Origin: an uncultured Eubacteriales bacterium
Lineage (GTDB): Bacteria > Bacillota > Clostridia > Oscillospirales > Oscillospiraceae
Assembly (NCBI GenBank): GCA_900544405.1
Contig: UQVA01000009.1
Coordinates: 7,113 to 71,112, forward strand
Length of the DNA: 64,000 bases
Direction: 5' to 3'
The number at the start of each line of letters is the position of its first letter. Within the stretch, counting starts at the first letter, position 1. The translations under genes and the position numbers were made by a program. Shown here piece by piece: positions 16,811 to 26,005 of this stretch. The notes under the pieces are model-generated. The model did no database searches, had not been told where the DNA came from, and saw only the letters and a program-made list of their open reading frames with translations.

Positions 16811-17971
16811 CTACCGTGCCAGAAGCAGCAGCGCGGTCACACTGATGGCGATAAGAGGGCCCGCAATCGCCGCAAAGAGGCCAATTACCCGCTTCGTGCT
16901 GACGGGAAGGTTGCCTACCAGCTTGCCTGTCTGACCGTTCATGGCAAAGAGAAAGTCCTTGCCCTCCCATTTTGTGTTCAGGATCCAGACAGGGAGCAGC
17001 GCGTAATGTACCTTGCCGCGCTTCAAGTGGATATCCCGGTCCGTTTCATTGCAGGAGGCGTAGCCCGAAACTGTGCTTTCCAGCGCACTCAGCAGCGAGC
17101 CTGCGCAGCGCTTGTCCGCTCGCTCCCGGCTGTCTTCAACGCTGACATCGTATTTATCTGCCAGAAATCCGGGCAGATACGCCGTGGAAAATGGCTTGAG
17201 CTCTGCGTAATCGTACGGTTCGATGGAGTCCATGTAATCATCCGGCATTTTGCTGGATGCATCTACCGGAATCTTTTCAAAGCAAATCGAACCGGAGCGG
17301 CTCACATCATAGTGACTGGTCTCGGTGATCTCATAGTCTCCTGAGGTGTACCGATGTACGGTAGTGGCATGGAACCGGGCGCTTCCGCTGGCCTCGCCGT
17401 CATACATCCAGAAGGGTACATACACACCCTTGATCTCCTCCAGATGGTTGGCTTTGGAGAACGTTGATGGCAGCAGGGGCTTTTTGAGATAGTGCTTCTT
17501 CAGTGCCTTGATGGCATCTTCCTTGCTCAGCTTGAAGGGAAGCACAAAGTCGGGCTTTAAAATGCCGGTGAGCTGCCCCGGAATCACCGATGGATTTCCG
17601 CAGTACGGACAGGACGTGGCCGCAGTCGTTGCGTCGCAGAGCAGTTCCGCACCGCACGATGGACAGCAGTAAGCTTTCATGCTGCTTGCGTCCGCGCCCC
17701 AGTCCTCACTCAGGCCGGAAGCATCCCAGTCAGAGCCGTCCGCAGCGGCCTTTTGTTCCTCCGCTTCGGCAGTTTTTCGAGCCGCTTCTGTTTTTTCCTG
17801 CTTCTGCGCTGCTTCCGCTGCTTTTGATTCTTTTTCCGCGTAGAGTGCTTCAATTTCTGCGACATCGAAGCTTGAGCCGCAGTAGTCGCACGCCAGCTTG
17901 CCGGATCCTCCTACAAAATGGAGCGGTCCCATACAGGCGGGACATTGATAATTTGTTACTTGTGTTGCCAT
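16811..17971 (-). CDS. TFIIB-type zinc-ribbon membrane protein (YdjG-like)
   Basis: A 386-residue protein with two zinc ribbons: CPACMGP..CDYCGSSF at about 10-35 and CCPSCGAELL..CPYCGNPS at about 97-128. An Ala/Glu/Lys coiled-coil-like linker (about 45-85) lies between them. The large following domain has VPFWMYDGEASG and HYALLPVWILNTKWEG, and a hydrophobic helix ends the protein (about 360-384). The same order occurs in YdjG-type proteins of the B. subtilis ydjFGHI locus. The 13-bp spacing to the TPM gene indicates one transcript. It is probably a cytosol-facing adaptor tethered to the membrane; the activity is unknown. Confidence 0.82.
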   Translation of the reverse strand: MATQVTNYQCPACMGPLHFVGGSGKLACDYCGSSFDVAEIEALYAEKESKAAEAAQKQEKTEAARKTAEAEEQKAAADGSDWDASGLSEDWGADASSMKAYCCPSCGAELLCDATTAATSCPYCGNPSVIPGQLTGILKPDFVLPFKLSKEDAIKALKKHYLKKPLLPSTFSKANHLEEIKGVYVPFWMYDGEASGSARFHATTVHRYTSGDYEITETSHYDVSRSGSICFEKIPVDASSKMPDDYMDSIEPYDYAELKPFSTAYLPGFLADKYDVSVEDSRERADKRCAGSLLSALESTVSGYASCNETDRDIHLKRGKVHYALLPVWILNTKWEGKDFLFAMNGQTGKLVGNLPVSTKRVIGLFAAIAGPLIAISVTALLLLAR

Positions 17972-18016
17972 GTTCCTTCCTCGTTTCCTGTGTCGGTACC
18001 TGACGGCATCATAGCC

Positions 18017-18847
18017 CTACGCTCTGTGGTAAGTCAGCCCGCCGTCCAATATAACCGCGTTTTGCGTGTCATACAGGATATGCAGATCCGCCGCCGCATG
18101 GTCGCTGTTTTCCAGCACAATTTCCTGCAGGTGCCCCGCTATGTCCTCACTGTACTCGCTGCCGTAATACGGCGTCTGAAATGCAGACGCAATGCACAGC
18201 TCCCAGCCATTCCATTTCTGCTCCGTTTCGTCGAACCACAGCTCCTCTGCGTACCAGCGCGTCCCGTCCTCATTCTCGGAAAACACATATTTCTGCACGC
18301 CATCCTCGGAGATCCACGTGCCCTCGAGCAGCGCAAAAACATTGCGTGTCTGCTCGCGCCCAGCGCACTCCTGCTCAGCCTGCGCCTGCCGCTCCGCGTC
18401 GCTGTAATACCGTGCCTCGTCGCCCATTGTCATCATACCGTAGTCCAGCCAGAACGTATCCGCCAGCCATGCAAACTGCGGTGAGTCCAGATAGCGCAGA
18501 TGATAGACCGTATCGTGGTCTTTATCCTCGATTGTGAGTCCGCTGATTTGTTCTGCAAAATCCGCCTGAACGGTCAGAACGCCGTTTTGAAAGGAATATT
18601 CAAACTGATCGCCCAGATCTTCAAAATTCGCGTCGTAGCAGCGGATAGGATTGTTCTTGAACTGCCCGCCACGATAATAGAGCTTCATAAGCCCCGGGCT
18701 GTAAACGGTTTTTTTGATGTGAAGGTCGCCAAAAAGGACCGCCGTCTCCGGATACTGATAGGTGCGCTCACCGACCCCGCCGCAAGCGGCCAGACAGAGA
18801 AGGCCCATCCACAGACCTGCCGCGATAAGAATTACCTTCGATCTCAC
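18017..18847 (-). CDS. Lipoprotein of unknown function (island)
   Basis: A 276-residue secreted lipoprotein with signal VILIAAGLWMGLLCLAACGG (lipobox LAAC). I chose GTG 18847 because GGAGGTGAT precedes it. An ATG at 18871 in the same frame lies upstream of that ribosome site. The mature part is acidic and aromatic-rich (FAWLADTFWLDYGMM, TRWYAEELWFDETEQKW), and I recognise no family. Two internal stretches (about 70-125 and 170-235) look beta-rich. It lies between the zinc-ribbon gene and the DUF5067-like lipoprotein, in the same direction. Confidence 0.72.
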   Translation of the reverse strand: MRSKVILIAAGLWMGLLCLAACGGVGERTYQYPETAVLFGDLHIKKTVYSPGLMKLYYRGGQFKNNPIRCYDANFEDLGDQFEYSFQNGVLTVQADFAEQISGLTIEDKDHDTVYHLRYLDSPQFAWLADTFWLDYGMMTMGDEARYYSDAERQAQAEQECAGREQTRNVFALLEGTWISEDGVQKYVFSENEDGTRWYAEELWFDETEQKWNGWELCIASAFQTPYYGSEYSEDIAGHLQEIVLENSDHAAADLHILYDTQNAVILDGGLTYHRA

Positions 18848-18878
18848 GGCATCACCTCCGTTTTCCTGCAAATAGCCG

Positions 18879-18911
18879 GATTCTCCCGCTCCAAAATGGG
18901 GCGGGAGCCGG
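18879..18911. other. Intercistronic hairpin
   Basis: CTCCCGC and GCGGGAG with flanking CCGG pairs around TCCAAAATGG, between two lipoprotein genes. There is no minus-strand T run, so an mRNA-stability or processing element is likelier than a terminator. Confidence 0.5.
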
Positions 18912-18943
18912 TTTTCATAAAAATTTTCGGAAAGACGCCGCCC

Positions 18944-20797
18944 TTACTGGAACGTCATGTTGTTGAGAATGATGTCGGGCATCGTTCCCGGGACGCAGTC
19001 CATATCCCGAAGCCCGATGGAAAGGGCGCGGCCGTCGTCAAGCTGCGCGATATACTGAATCCAATCATAGCCGATGTACTTATAGGTGCGGCCGTGGAAC
19101 GTGATACCGCCGATCACGCGGTCTTCGATCTCCTGATAGTTCTCGAAGCTGTCCTTGTAGTAATCAAATTTTTCAACGTTCTCCCTTACCTCAAACTGGA
19201 TGGCGCCTGCACCGAACGCTGTGGGATCGTCGTTTTCCACCAGGGAGCGCTTGCCCTCATCATACGACCAGCCGGATACCGGGATCTTCGTCATGATTTT
19301 GACCTTAACATCGTCTTTTGCAAACTGGGAGACTTCCACGGAGAAGTCCTGCAACTCGGCATTCGCAGACGCTGCCTTGTTTGCCTCAGCGGCCTCGGCC
19401 TTCACGATGTCCAGATACTTTTCTATGGCTTCTGTGCCGGAGAAGCCGCTGGTATTGTACGCACTCACCGTATAAACGCCGGACTCGTTCTCCTTGAAAT
19501 TGACGTAGATGAAATGGGAGTCGTCGTCCTTGGATATCCATTTGTAGTAGCGGTAGTTCGCCTTCATGTGGTCACTGTATTCTTCCTTGACGAACGCGCC
19601 TTCCACGCCGAAGTAGGCAACAATATCATCGTAAGTTGCGTCGAAAATATTCTTGTTGACCTCGTTCATCCAGACGTAGCCCTTTTGCACCTGTTCTTCG
19701 GTCACAATACCGGTTCCGCCGGATGCCGCCGCATCTGGCGGCGCGGGCGGATTGAGGTCGTTCGACGAGTCTTCCCCGATGGCGTCCGGCATGGACTTGC
19801 CCGCACCAATCAGCGGCAGATACCAGTCGGTATAGCGGTAGGGATAGCCGCTCTCGTCCATGTCCTCCCAGTACAGACCCCACGGGCGCAGATAGATGTC
19901 GTAGTGGAACTCGTCGTCGCCGTCTTCATAGTCGCCGCTGATCCAGATCATGTCGTCATAATCCAAAAGGCCGGGGTCAACGATCCAGTCCGCATGCTCC
20001 ACAGCCACGTTTGTGAACCAGCCGTCCTCGGACATCACCGTGCCGTGATCACCGGTTCCGGCTTCGCTCAGACTGACCTGAACGACGGCCATGGGCTCGA
20101 ACCTTGTGTAGTCCTCGTCCCAAAGCGTGATCATGCCGGTGTAGTCCGTACCGATATCAATGTCGCCGCAGACATCCCACCAATTTCCCTCCATGCTCTC
20201 ATAGGAGCCGTAGCAGCCGCTCATCTTCCACCAGCCGTACCATTCGCCGTTCCACCAGTCAAGCAGTTCGTTTCCGGTCGTGGTAGGCAACGTGGTATTC
20301 GCGCTCGTATTGTCGGTCGTTTCCCGTTTGAGCGTAGCAGGGTCAATGGTGATCGTGCCTTTTTTCTTGCCGAACAGCTGCTCAAAGGTCACCTCGACCT
20401 TGGCAGCAGCGTCCTTGAGCACATAAGCCGTTTTGACCTCAACCGTCGTACCCGGAGCAACTTCCGTGAACTGGCCTTCTATTACGGTTTCAAAGGTATC
20501 GTAATCGGTAAAGACAGTTGCAACTTCCAGTTCTGCGCCGTTTTGCATGACCGTTTCATCAACGCTCCAAAGATACGATGCATTTTCCTTGCCTTTGTTT
20601 GTGAAGTCCAGTGTCAGAACAATTGCATCATTTCCGTCCGAATCCTCCATGATGCACGCACCCTTGTAGAGCAGCTCATAGTTATCGAGCTTGATTAAAT
20701 TGGGGTCTTTCGTCGTCTCCTTGCCGCAGGCGGTGAGACTGAGCAGCATCAGCGCCGCAATAAGCAGACACAGAAGTTTGGTCTTCGTCCGTTCCAT
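18944..20797 (-). CDS. Large lipoprotein with DUF5067-like N-terminal domain
   Basis: A 617-residue lipoprotein with signal LLCLLIAALMLLSLTACGK (lipobox LTAC). I chose ATG 20797 because GGGAGGGA precedes it. The first about 120 mature residues match the DUF5067 immunoglobulin-like pattern: DAIVLTLDFTNKGKENASYL, NGAELEV, EVAPGTTVEVKTAYVL. A Thr-rich linker follows. The next domain (about 155-300) has repeated Trp/Gly/Asp motifs (WWNGEWYGWWK), and two more alpha/beta regions end the protein. It is probably exposed on the outer membrane face. The function is unknown. It is the largest product of the island cluster. Confidence 0.75.
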   Translation of the reverse strand: MERTKTKLLCLLIAALMLLSLTACGKETTKDPNLIKLDNYELLYKGACIMEDSDGNDAIVLTLDFTNKGKENASYLWSVDETVMQNGAELEVATVFTDYDTFETVIEGQFTEVAPGTTVEVKTAYVLKDAAAKVEVTFEQLFGKKKGTITIDPATLKRETTDNTSANTTLPTTTGNELLDWWNGEWYGWWKMSGCYGSYESMEGNWWDVCGDIDIGTDYTGMITLWDEDYTRFEPMAVVQVSLSEAGTGDHGTVMSEDGWFTNVAVEHADWIVDPGLLDYDDMIWISGDYEDGDDEFHYDIYLRPWGLYWEDMDESGYPYRYTDWYLPLIGAGKSMPDAIGEDSSNDLNPPAPPDAAASGGTGIVTEEQVQKGYVWMNEVNKNIFDATYDDIVAYFGVEGAFVKEEYSDHMKANYRYYKWISKDDDSHFIYVNFKENESGVYTVSAYNTSGFSGTEAIEKYLDIVKAEAAEANKAASANAELQDFSVEVSQFAKDDVKVKIMTKIPVSGWSYDEGKRSLVENDDPTAFGAGAIQFEVRENVEKFDYYKDSFENYQEIEDRVIGGITFHGRTYKYIGYDWIQYIAQLDDGRALSIGLRDMDCVPGTMPDIILNNMTFQ

Positions 20798-20904
20798 AAT
20801 TCCCTCCCAATATCCTTCAGGAATGCACAAATCTGTCAATCAGCAGGGAATAACAGATCATTCCGGCAAAAGCGGCAGTGCATACCTGAGACACGTTGCT
20901 TTTC

Positions 20905-21561
20905 TTATTTCTTTACACGCTGAATCAGGTTTCCGTCCTTGTCGGTGAACCTGCCGCAGAGAATCTTGATAAAGTCGACAAGGTACCCGATGCCGAACAA
21001 TCCGGCCGTCAGCAGGTAGAGAATGCCCGTGCCGATCTTGCCGACATAGAAGCGATGAACGCCGAGGCCGCCAAGGAAGAAGCAGAGCAGGAATGTTGTC
21101 AGCCAGTCCTTGGTATCGGCCGGAACCTCCGGTGCGACATAGTCCGCTACCTCCTCGCCGCTGAGAATCTTCTTCACGGTTTCGGTCACGGTGTCGATAT
21201 AGCCGCCGCGCTCCGTTGCCAGGCCGACCGTCGCACCCTTGAGGCCCTTGCGCAGTGCGCTGTTCTTATCAACGCGCATTCCGCCAACCGACATCTTGGC
21301 CTCGGTGATGACCGGCTGGATCCGGATATGGGTGCCGTCCTTGAGGAAAAGCCAGAGACCAACGTCCACATTCGGTTCTTTTTCAAACGAGATGCGTTGA
21401 CCGGGAATGCCGCCCTTGATCTGGAACGGCATCTGGAACGCTGCCCTGCGGGCATTGAGCTTCTCCATGATCTCCTCCAGTGTGGTGGAATAGGGAAGAT
21501 CAAATTCACGGGGACTGGTCGCAAATGCGACATCTTTCATGCTGCCGGTAAGGTTATCCAT
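20905..21561 (-). CDS. TM2-domain membrane protein
   Basis: A 218-residue protein from ATG 21561 with AAAGGAG upstream; a longer frame to 21663 is not needed. Residues 1-145 form a soluble domain with no recognised family ([28 protein letters not shown]). The C-terminal part is a clear TM2 domain, with two helices around [15 protein letters not shown] and [14 protein letters not shown], then DKDGNLI. TM2 proteins are common in bacteria and often sit with zinc-ribbon or SPFH genes, as here. The domain points to a membrane-associated accessory, not an enzyme. Confidence 0.85.
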   Translation of the reverse strand: MDNLTGSMKDVAFATSPREFDLPYSTTLEEIMEKLNARRAAFQMPFQIKGGIPGQRISFEKEPNVDVGLWLFLKDGTHIRIQPVITEAKMSVGGMRVDKNSALRKGLKGATVGLATERGGYIDTVTETVKKILSGEEVADYVAPEVPADTKDWLTTFLLCFFLGGLGVHRFYVGKIGTGILYLLTAGLFGIGYLVDFIKILCGRFTDKDGNLIQRVKK

Positions 21562-21616
21562 GGTTTTTTCTCCTTTCTGAAGTTCGGTGGATGATCCGTA
21601 TTGGTTTTTCTGCGGC

Positions 21617-21946
21617 TTACTTTTTTGCAAAAGTGCCGCTGATGCCGTAGCCGGAGTTCTCATTCATGGTAAGGCTGGTGCCGTCCACAGAGAACGTGTA
21701 AGTAGACGGCTCGCTCCATGCCTCCAGCGTTACCGTAAGCTGGTCGCCGTCAATGGTATAGGTGCCGTTCTGCTTCATATACGCATTCTCCATGGTGCAC
21801 TTGCCTTTTCCGTTGAATGTCCATGTGATCACGCCGTCATCTCCGAGATCAGCGGACCATGTTCCGGCCAGCGCATCCTTGCTGCCGCAGGCGGCAAGTG
21901 TCAGAAGCGTAACTACAACCAGGAATAATGCTACATACTTTTTCAT
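21617..21946 (-). CDS. Small lipoprotein, lipocalin-like beta fold
   Basis: A 109-residue lipoprotein with signal [15 protein letters not shown] (lipobox LAAC, Cys 20). The mature 90 residues alternate short beta strands ([38 protein letters not shown]), the pattern of small DUF5640-type lipoproteins common in Clostridia. It lies between the TM2 gene and the DUF4428-like gene in the same transcript direction. A ligand-binding or assembly-helper role is only a guess. Confidence 0.78.
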   Translation of the reverse strand: MKKYVALFLVVVTLLTLAACGSKDALAGTWSADLGDDGVITWTFNGKGKCTMENAYMKQNGTYTIDGDQLTVTLEAWSEPSTYTFSVDGTSLTMNENSGYGISGTFAKK

Positions 21947-21986
21947 TTTTTAGTCCTTCTTTCCTTATGCTTGTTTAATGGATGGT

Positions 21987-22757
21987 TCAGCCGTTCACCG
22001 CGCCGCCGCAGTATTCACAGCAGCCGCTTGCATCCGGCGTGGTCGTCGCGCCGCAGTAGGGACAGGTGACTGCCGCTTTGGGCGCGGCCGCCTGCTCGAT
22101 CTTTTCGCGCACATCTTTTCGTACCTGCGTCAGCGCCTGACGGATCTCCTCGCCGAGCTTTTTATAATTGCGGTACTCAACGTTGGTTTCCGGATTGAAC
22201 GGGGTCGTCATGCCCGGACGCATTGCAGGCGGCGGCGTAATGTCCACGGAATCGGAGTTGACCTGAAAGCGCATTTCGTTGAAGTAGGGGTTGTTGACAA
22301 AAATAGTGATATAAAAATCATAGGAGTATTCATAGCGCGGCGGATTGTAGCTGACCTCCTTACCGTCCTTATCCTCACGCTTGAGCTCCGAACGGCTCTC
22401 GTCAATATCGAGATTGCAGCCGGTTACGTCTGCAAAGTCCAGAACATCCGGGTTTGCCTCTTGCAGATCTCGTGCTCTTGTTACCATAAACTTTCCCGCA
22501 TCCTCATCCAGAAGCACTTTGGTGTTCGTACCGAGCGTCCGGGTGGTGTGGAATGCCGCAACCTTCTGCCGGTTTTCCTCACGGTAGGCAAGCTGCTGTT
22601 TGATTTCCTCGACGGTGCTGCTGCGCCGGTCGGAGAACCATGGAGAAAGCTTTTTGGCACAGTTTTTGCAGAGATTCCCGTTTTCCAGCTTGCGGTTGCC
22701 AAGTAAGCCGATCTTTTCCCCGCAAATGTCGCAATATTTCTTATCGAACAGTCCCAT
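21987..22757 (-). CDS. DUF4428-like zinc-ribbon protein
   Basis: A 256-residue cytoplasmic protein with zinc-binding ends. The N-terminus, YCDICGEKIGLLGNRKL then LCKNCAKKLSPWF, matches the DUF4428 pattern. The C-terminus is a zinc ribbon (CPYCGATTTPDASGCCEYCGG). The middle resembles a small-ligand or bPH-like beta domain (FMVTRARDLQEA, YDFYITIFVNNPYF) plus a Lys/Gln-rich helix (about 190-225). No signal peptide or membrane segment is present. With the SPFH and YdjG-like proteins it is the third zinc-ribbon protein in the island. Such ribbons here probably mediate protein-protein contacts. Confidence 0.8.
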   Translation of the reverse strand: MGLFDKKYCDICGEKIGLLGNRKLENGNLCKNCAKKLSPWFSDRRSSTVEEIKQQLAYREENRQKVAAFHTTRTLGTNTKVLLDEDAGKFMVTRARDLQEANPDVLDFADVTGCNLDIDESRSELKREDKDGKEVSYNPPRYEYSYDFYITIFVNNPYFNEMRFQVNSDSVDITPPPAMRPGMTTPFNPETNVEYRNYKKLGEEIRQALTQVRKDVREKIEQAAAPKAAVTCPYCGATTTPDASGCCEYCGGAVNG

Positions 22758-22792
22758 ATATGTATCGATCTCCTTTATCGCTGCTTCTGGGG

Positions 22793-23206
22793 CTATGCGG
22801 CGTGTGCATCGGCCTTGGAATTGAGTACCACACCGTAGATGTACAAAGCCGGAACGGCCACACCCGTCAGAATACTTGTAACGCTAAATTCGCCGCCGTT
22901 GACCAGATTCATCACGATGCTCAAGACGCTGAATGCGGCCACGATTGCGCCCCAGATGATCAGCTTGCCTGCTTTTTCGCTGTGCTTGCTATGCTTGACG
23001 CCTTTGATTCCGGCAATCAGCTGGCAAATCCCTCCGACCAGCGTCAGAAACAGTGCTGCCCAGTAGGCGAATGTCAGGCCGGAGGCCGCGCCAAGCCCCG
23101 CCGCCAGCGCACCCAGTCCACCGACGAACACACCCGCAATGATGGAAAATACGGCGGCAATGATCATCAGAATCCCGGTGACCTTCAAAAACTTGTGTCC
23201 ATTCAT
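22793..23206 (-). CDS. Four-helix membrane protein of unknown function
   Basis: A 137-residue integral membrane protein. I chose ATG 23206 because AAGGAGG lies 8 bp upstream; the frame extends to 23644, but that part is antisense noise. Four hydrophobic segments are visible (FLKVTGILMIIAAVFSIIAG, a Gly/Ala-rich second, LIIWGAIVAAFSVLSIVMN, a fourth near the end) separated by short loops, one with KGVKHSKHSEK. The pattern resembles small DUF4064-like membrane proteins, but I cannot assign a family. It is co-directional with the zinc-ribbon genes. Confidence 0.72.
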   Translation of the reverse strand: MNGHKFLKVTGILMIIAAVFSIIAGVFVGGLGALAAGLGAASGLTFAYWAALFLTLVGGICQLIAGIKGVKHSKHSEKAGKLIIWGAIVAAFSVLSIVMNLVNGGEFSVTSILTGVAVPALYIYGVVLNSKADAHAA

Positions 23207-23390
23207 AATAATTCCTCCTTGTTGTTTGTTTTCATGATTCCGCAGAGCCCATGGCTCCGCATTCCATACATAAGACGCTGCAGCCGTTTGGCATTCCGCA
23301 CAAGCGGTCACGCGCAGACGAGGTGTTTTGCTCCCGGTAGATTTCCATCGGCTCCGCCGTTTCGCCCACCGCCCGCTGCTCTGACGCAAG
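23207..23390. other. Intergenic stretch inside the island
   Basis: 184 bp with only the ribosome site of the downstream four-helix gene. I checked both strands for a small gene and found none that survives codon-by-codon reading. Confidence 0.5.
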
Positions 23391-23942
23391 CTATGACGCA
23401 GTATAAGCCGCTTCGGCAATCTCCAGCACCAAGGCTTCCAGTGCCTCCGCATGGCTGCCGCTGAGCGTTTGGGTCTCATCCCCGTCATCGGTGCGCCAAA
23501 CGACCCGGATCTCGCTGTCAACTTCATCATAGCTGTCAGAAGACGGTTTTCTGTACGCCGGAAGATCCGACTCTGCCAGCACGTTCTGAAGCTCAAACCA
23601 CTGCACCCACGTGAGTTGCCAGGGAATCGGGTCGGAAAACGCATCCGCCTGGCTTTCTCTTATCTCGTCGCCGCCGGACTGGCTTGGAAACCGGCCGGTC
23701 AGCAGCGGCATATCGTTCTCCTGATAGAATTTCAGCGAAAAGCAGCTGTAGAAATTCATGTGGTTCTGCCGCCACTCAAATTCCACCAGTTCCTTGCCGG
23801 CTCTGTATGCATCCGGGTTTTCCGTCCTGCCTCCGTCTTTGATCTGTGACGTTACGGCGAACCGATACAGCAGGCATCCTGCCAGCGTAAGCAGGGAAAT
23901 TACCGAGACGGTAATCAGCGCAGCTTTCACTGCTTTCCTCAC
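23391..23942 (-). CDS. Membrane-anchored protein of unknown function (island)
   Basis: A 183-residue protein. An N-terminal signal anchor (ALITVSVISLLTLAGCLLYRF) contains a possible LAGC lipobox, but the hydrophobic stretch continues past it, so a membrane anchor is as likely as a lipoprotein. The rest is hydrophilic, Glu/Trp-rich and unrecognised (LVEFEWRQNHMNFYS, WQLTWVQWFELQNVL). It starts with GTG overlapping the SPFH gene stop (GTGA), so it is translationally coupled to the SPFH protein and likely works with it. Confidence 0.7.
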   Translation of the reverse strand: MRKAVKAALITVSVISLLTLAGCLLYRFAVTSQIKDGGRTENPDAYRAGKELVEFEWRQNHMNFYSCFSLKFYQENDMPLLTGRFPSQSGGDEIRESQADAFSDPIPWQLTWVQWFELQNVLAESDLPAYRKPSSDSYDEVDSEIRVVWRTDDGDETQTLSGSHAEALEALVLEIAEAAYTAS

Positions 23943-25360
23943 GTCAAGTCGCCGTCGTCAAACGGATCGCCGCACTCGGGACAGAACTTCGGCGGATGTG
24001 CCGGATCAGCCGGTTCCCAGCCGCATTTGTCGCACCTGTACTGCGGGACACCTGCCGGCTTGGGTTTGCCGCATTCGGCGCAGAATTTTCCCTTGTTCAC
24101 TGCACCGCAGCTGCACGTCCAGCCCTCCGGCTGCGCTTCCGGCTTTTTCGTGCCGCATTCCGGGCAGAATTTCCCGGTCACGGTTGCGCCGCACGACGGG
24201 CATTTCCAGCTGCCTGCCGCACTCTTCGGCTCTGGTTTTTTTGCGCCGCACTCCGGACAGAACTTTCCGGTAATTCCGGTTTGGCCGCAGGTACAGCTCC
24301 AGCCTGCCGGTGCGGCGGGCTGCGGAGCGGGTGCTGCCGGCGCGGGCTGCTGCGCCCCCATCTGATAGAGACTCTGCGCATTCATACCGCCCATATTTCC
24401 CGCCATGTTCATACCCATGAAAGCCATTGCGGGGCCTGCGCCCTGATTGGCTGCCGCAGACTGCATGGCGGACGCCTGTGCACCGACCAGATGTGCAGCC
24501 GCTCTCGTCGGGTCCATGAACGCCACGTTGCGCTGCAGCTCCTTGATCATCTGCTCGTCTTCCTCGCTGGCTTTCACGCTGGAAACGCCAAACGAAACGA
24601 TTTCCAAACCACGAAGGTTTTTCCATTTGGAGGACAGGACGTCGTTCAACGCTTCAGCCAGCTCCATTGTATGACCGGGGAGTGCGGAGTAGCGGATGCC
24701 CATTTCCGAAATCTTCGCAAACGCAGGCTGCAGGGCGGTAAGCAACTCGGTCTTGAGCTGCCCATCCAGCCGGTCGCGCGTGTAATCCGCGCCCACATTG
24801 CCGCAGACGTTCGTGTAGAACAGAATCGGGTCGCAGATGCGGTAGCTGTACTCGCCGAAGCAGCGGATGGCGATGTCAATGTCGATGCCTGCACGCTGAT
24901 CGACGACGCGGAACGGAACGGGCGACGGTGTGCCGTATTTGTTGCCAATCAGTTCCTTGGTGTTGAAGTAATAGACGCGCTGATCTTTCGGGGGTTCCCC
25001 GCCGAAGGTGAAGCGCTTGCCGATATTCCTGAACGTGTCGAGGATGCTGGTTCCAAGCTCGCCGGAGAAGATCGACGGCTCCGTCGAGCTGTCATAAACA
25101 AATTCGCCCGGCTCGGCGCACAGCTCCGTGACCTTTCCCTGATCGACGATGATCATGCACTGACCATCCGCCACCGCAACGACAGAGCCGTTGGAGATGA
25201 TGTTCTCCGAACCCTTGTAGTTGCTGCTGCGCCCGGAAACGCGGTGCAGTCCCTTGACTGCCATCACGTTCTCGGGGATCGACTCACAATAAAAATACTC
25301 TTTCCACTGGTCGGCCATCACGCCGCCGGCAGCGCCCAACGCTGCTCTAATCAATCCCAT
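23939..25360 (-). CDS. SPFH-domain protein with four C-terminal zinc ribbons (YdjI-like)
   Basis: A 473-residue protein. Residues about 20-290 form an SPFH/stomatin-type domain of the YdjI (formerly virion core-like) group: DGQCMIIVDQGKV, GEFVYDSSTEPSIF, VYYFNTKELIG, VPFRVVDQRAGIDIDIAIRC. A flexible Ala/Gln/Met/Pro-rich linker follows (about 290-350). Four zinc ribbons end the protein, with CxC or CxxC pairs around GKFCPECG (about 352-465). In B. subtilis YdjI works with YdjG and YdjH in recruiting PspA to stressed membranes. No PspA is present here. It probably scaffolds membrane microdomains, and the ribbons may bind the other island proteins. Confidence 0.85.
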   Translation of the reverse strand: MGLIRAALGAAGGVMADQWKEYFYCESIPENVMAVKGLHRVSGRSSNYKGSENIISNGSVVAVADGQCMIIVDQGKVTELCAEPGEFVYDSSTEPSIFSGELGTSILDTFRNIGKRFTFGGEPPKDQRVYYFNTKELIGNKYGTPSPVPFRVVDQRAGIDIDIAIRCFGEYSYRICDPILFYTNVCGNVGADYTRDRLDGQLKTELLTALQPAFAKISEMGIRYSALPGHTMELAEALNDVLSSKWKNLRGLEIVSFGVSSVKASEEDEQMIKELQRNVAFMDPTRAAAHLVGAQASAMQSAAANQGAGPAMAFMGMNMAGNMGGMNAQSLYQMGAQQPAPAAPAPQPAAPAGWSCTCGQTGITGKFCPECGAKKPEPKSAAGSWKCPSCGATVTGKFCPECGTKKPEAQPEGWTCSCGAVNKGKFCAECGKPKPAGVPQYRCDKCGWEPADPAHPPKFCPECGDPFDDGDLT

Positions 25361-25387
25361 TTTTATGTACTCCTTTCCTTTTTCCGG

Positions 25388-25879
25388 TTATGCCCACGGA
25401 TCCTCTGCCGTCGGAATACGGATGCCGCTTAAAATGCTGGAATATTCCCAGAGGAACCATTCGCCGGTCGAGCCTTTCTGCCGCAGCTTCATGGGGCGAG
25501 GCGAATCCGCACCGGTTGTTTTGAGAAACAAGCGCAGATAGCCCGGCTCCAGATCCTGCGGCCTCGGGTCTGCCAGCACGTTCAGCGTGTACGGCACGCA
25601 CGGCTGATAGCCGTTTTGCGGCGTCGCGCCCTCAAAATACGCCAGCGGCAGATAGGCCTTGCCGCGCAGCCGGTCGCGCAGAAACTGGCAGTCATACGGC
25701 GTCATGGGTCGTGGCCCGCGCAAAATATCCATCGCGGCGGTGCCTGCATCCCTGTCCCGTTCAAACAGCGTAAGCGCGCACAGGAACAGGGCACAGATGT
25801 GTTCCGGCTGCCGTCCCTCGGCGATACGTGCTTGAAACTCCGGCAAGCTCTCCGGCATTTTCTGAATTACGACCTGCAA
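25388..25879 (-). CDS. Conserved-looking small protein of unknown function (island)
   Basis: About 163 residues, cytoplasmic, with no signal peptide. The start is uncertain. TTG 25879 has AGGAG 9 bp upstream, GTG 25888 is too close to that site, and ATG 25858 is too far. An N-terminal helical part (QKMPESLPEFQARIAEG, ICALFLCALTLFERDRD) leads to a beta-rich C-terminus (YQPCVPYTLNVLADP, YLRLFLKTTGADSPRP, WFLWEYSSILSGIR). I do not recognise the family. It lies 27 bp upstream of the SPFH gene in the same direction, so it likely belongs to that module. Confidence 0.65.
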   Translation of the reverse strand: MQVVIQKMPESLPEFQARIAEGRQPEHICALFLCALTLFERDRDAGTAAMDILRGPRPMTPYDCQFLRDRLRGKAYLPLAYFEGATPQNGYQPCVPYTLNVLADPRPQDLEPGYLRLFLKTTGADSPRPMKLRQKGSTGEWFLWEYSSILSGIRIPTAEDPWA

Positions 25880-25894
25880 GATAACCACTCCTTT

Positions 25895-25985
25895 TCAAAA
25901 CATATTAATCGTACCCGCGAGATACGCCGGCGATACCGGCCGCTGCACGTTGGCAGACAGTGCCTTGCTTCGGGTATGTCCCTCC
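25895..25985 (-). pseudogene. 3' remnant of a receiver-like gene
   Basis: The minus-strand frame ends VSPAYLAGTINMF before a stop. This closely matches the end of the intact receiver-like protein at 27476-27901 (VSPTYLAGVIDTL). Upstream of about 25985 the similarity is lost. It looks like the tail of a deleted second copy, or a recombination scar between two paralogues. Confidence 0.5.
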
Positions 25986-26005
25986 GCTGACCGGAGGGAT
26001 ACCGG

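Noticed and set aside
18500..20698. Plus-strand frame of about 730 codons opposite the DUF5067 lipoprotein
   Set aside because: It crosses an intergenic gap and antisense coding DNA. The minus-strand reading has a signal peptide, lipobox and ribosome site.
23207..23390. Possible small Cys-rich protein between the four-helix and GTG-start genes
   Set aside because: On codon-by-codon recheck the apparent CxxC pattern depended on a misread base. The true frame shows no conserved pattern.
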